Shown here: piece after piece, positions 63,452 through 64,000 of the stretch | Numbering within the stretch: position 1 is the stretch's first letter | Layout: the number at the start of each line of letters is the position of its first letter | Notes under the pieces: generated by a model | Told to the model about the DNA's origin: nothing | Databases searched by the model: none | The model's input: the letters and a program-made list of their open reading frames with translations, nothing else | From: Methylobacter sp. BlB1 | GTDB taxonomy: Bacteria > Pseudomonadota > Gammaproteobacteria > Methylococcales > Methylomonadaceae | DNA: 64,000 bases | Reading direction: 5' to 3' | Assembly: GCF_015476545.1 (NCBI RefSeq) | Contig: NZ_JADMKV010000003.1 | Location: forward strand, 60,697 to 124,696 | Translations under genes and position numbers: made by a program

Positions 63452-64000
63452 ATGAAAAAATTGCTGCATGCTTCTCAGGGAGGCTTTACCTTGTTAGAAG
63501 CATTGATCTCCGCACTGATCCTGGCGGTGGCGATGCTGGGAATGGCTAGATTGCAAGGCATTACGCTGATCAGCAGTGCGGATAGCCGCATGAAAACCCA
63601 TGCCTTGAATCTGGCGCAAGACAAAATCGAACAGCTGCGCGGCTTCGCCAATCAAAATTCTTATATCAGTTATTCGGGATCGGATAACGATACTGCCGAC
63701 GGCGCCAACAGCACTTTTACCCGGACCTGGACGGTCGATGACTGCGCCAATTCTGTCAATTGCAAGCAACTTAACGTCAAAGTGACATGGACAGATCCGA
63801 GAAACGCTACACAAACCGTACAGCTTACTTCGTATATCGCCGAGGTCGATCCGGTTAAATCGGGCGTGGCATTGTTAGTGACAGGTGCTGGTGGAGGTGC
63901 TGGTGGAGGCGGAGGTGCTGGTGGAGGTGGAGGTTCAGGTGGAGGTGGAGGTTCAGGTGGAGGTTCAGGTGGAGGTTCAGGTGGAGGTTCAGGTGGAGGT
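63452..64000 (+). CDS. PilV-like minor pilin, cut at the window edge
   Basis: At least 183 residues, open at the right edge. The prepilin site is Q-G-G-F-T-L-L-E-A-L and the body resembles PilV (L-R-G-F-A-N, T-W-T-V-D-D-C). From about residue 145 it turns into Gly-Gly-Gly and then Gly-Ser repeats. AAAGGA precedes the ATG. A tip domain may follow outside the window. Confidence 0.9.
   Translation, partial: MKKLLHASQGGFTLLEALISALILAVAMLGMARLQGITLISSADSRMKTHALNLAQDKIEQLRGFANQNSYISYSGSDNDTADGANSTFTRTWTVDDCANSVNCKQLNVKVTWTDPRNATQTVQLTSYIAEVDPVKSGVALLVTGAGGGAGGGGGAGGGGGSGGGGGSGGGSGGGSGGGSGGG
63884..64000. repeat. Gly/Ser-coding tandem repeat inside the PilV-like gene
   Basis: Units of GGTGGAGGTTCA and GGTGCTGGTGGA-type sequence, encoding Gly-rich then Gly-Gly-Gly-Ser stretches. 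It reaches the window end, so its length is unknown. Such tracts often vary in copy number by slippage. Confidence 0.9.

Noticed and set aside
1..64000. tRNA, rRNA, CRISPR, intact insertion sequence or prophage
   Set aside because: I found no cloverleaf with CCA stem, no rRNA core sequence, no regularly spaced repeats with unique spacers, and no transposase or integrase frame by reading; only the non-coding palindromic repeats suggest mobility.

Overview
The window looks like chromosome from a gammaproteobacterial (type I) methanotroph or a close methylotrophic relative that also fixes nitrogen. The reasons are a ribulose-monophosphate (RuMP) formaldehyde-fixation pair (hexulose-6-phosphate synthase and 6-phospho-3-hexuloisomerase) embedded among Entner-Doudoroff, pentose-phosphate and rearrangement genes, followed directly by an Azotobacter-like block of rnf, nifLA, nifB and nif accessory genes. 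No methane monooxygenase or nitrogenase structural gene lies in the window, so the methanotroph assignment is an inference from gene content.

Layout. 1-1.6 kb: the end of an unknown gene, then a PAS-domain sensor and a PhnD-like binding protein. 1.7-13.8 kb: sugar-phosphate metabolism: an inositol-monophosphatase-family enzyme, rpiA-rpe, a thioredoxin-like protein, the operon zwf-pgl-edd-eda, a PfkB kinase, dhaL and dhaK (convergent) and a HAD phosphatase. 14.3-20.1 kb: hps-phi, tkt, a repeat-containing membrane protein and tal, which close the RuMP cycle. 20.3-25.8 kb: rnfABCDGE-rnfH on the minus strand, an ion-gradient-driven electron path to ferredoxin. 26.1-33.8 kb: nifL-nifA, an orphan CheR-like methyltransferase, nifB-ferredoxin-nifO-nifQ. 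33.9-48.1 kb: a mixed accessory region (Nudix, LysE exporter, small unknowns, a PRTase/hydrolase/Prs-like operon, CapA, PaaK-like ligase, iron permease, bacterioferritin, SagB-like oxidoreductase) strewn with palindromic repeats. 48.3-58.9 kb: a divergent NifZ-like gene and a long nif operon (iscA-nif, nifU, nifS, nifV, small ORF, cysE, TPR-like ORF, small membrane ORF, nifW, nifZ, nifM, clpX, Grx-BolA fusion, rseC, two small unknowns). 59.2-60.9 kb: a PEP-CTERM C-type lectin-like protein, a frameshifted pseudogene and an array of 11-bp direct repeats. 60.9-64 kb: type IV pilus minor pilins (FimT/GspH-like, PilW, PilX, partial PilV-like).

How it works together. Formaldehyde plus ribulose 5-phosphate gives hexulose 6-phosphate and fructose 6-phosphate; Zwf/Pgl/Edd/Eda cleave hexose phosphate, and Tkt/Tal/Rpe/RpiA regenerate the acceptor. 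The Rnf complex, RseC and RnfH would supply low-potential electrons to nitrogenase. The regulatory sequence is unusually readable: sigma-54 type -24/-12 elements precede rnfA, nifL, nifB and iscA-nif, three of them with a TGT-N10-ACA NifA site, and the rnfA/nifL intergenic region carries a near-perfect NtrC site. This suggests NtrC -> nifLA -> NifA -> rnf, nifB and the iscA-nif operon. The most interesting unexplained items are the GVxKYL-repeat protein beside tkt, tiny genes wedged into the nif operon, EF-hand-like loops and a Gly/Ser tract in the minor pilins, a PmrA-box-like repeat array, and a dispersed palindromic element with six copies between 32 and 54 kb.
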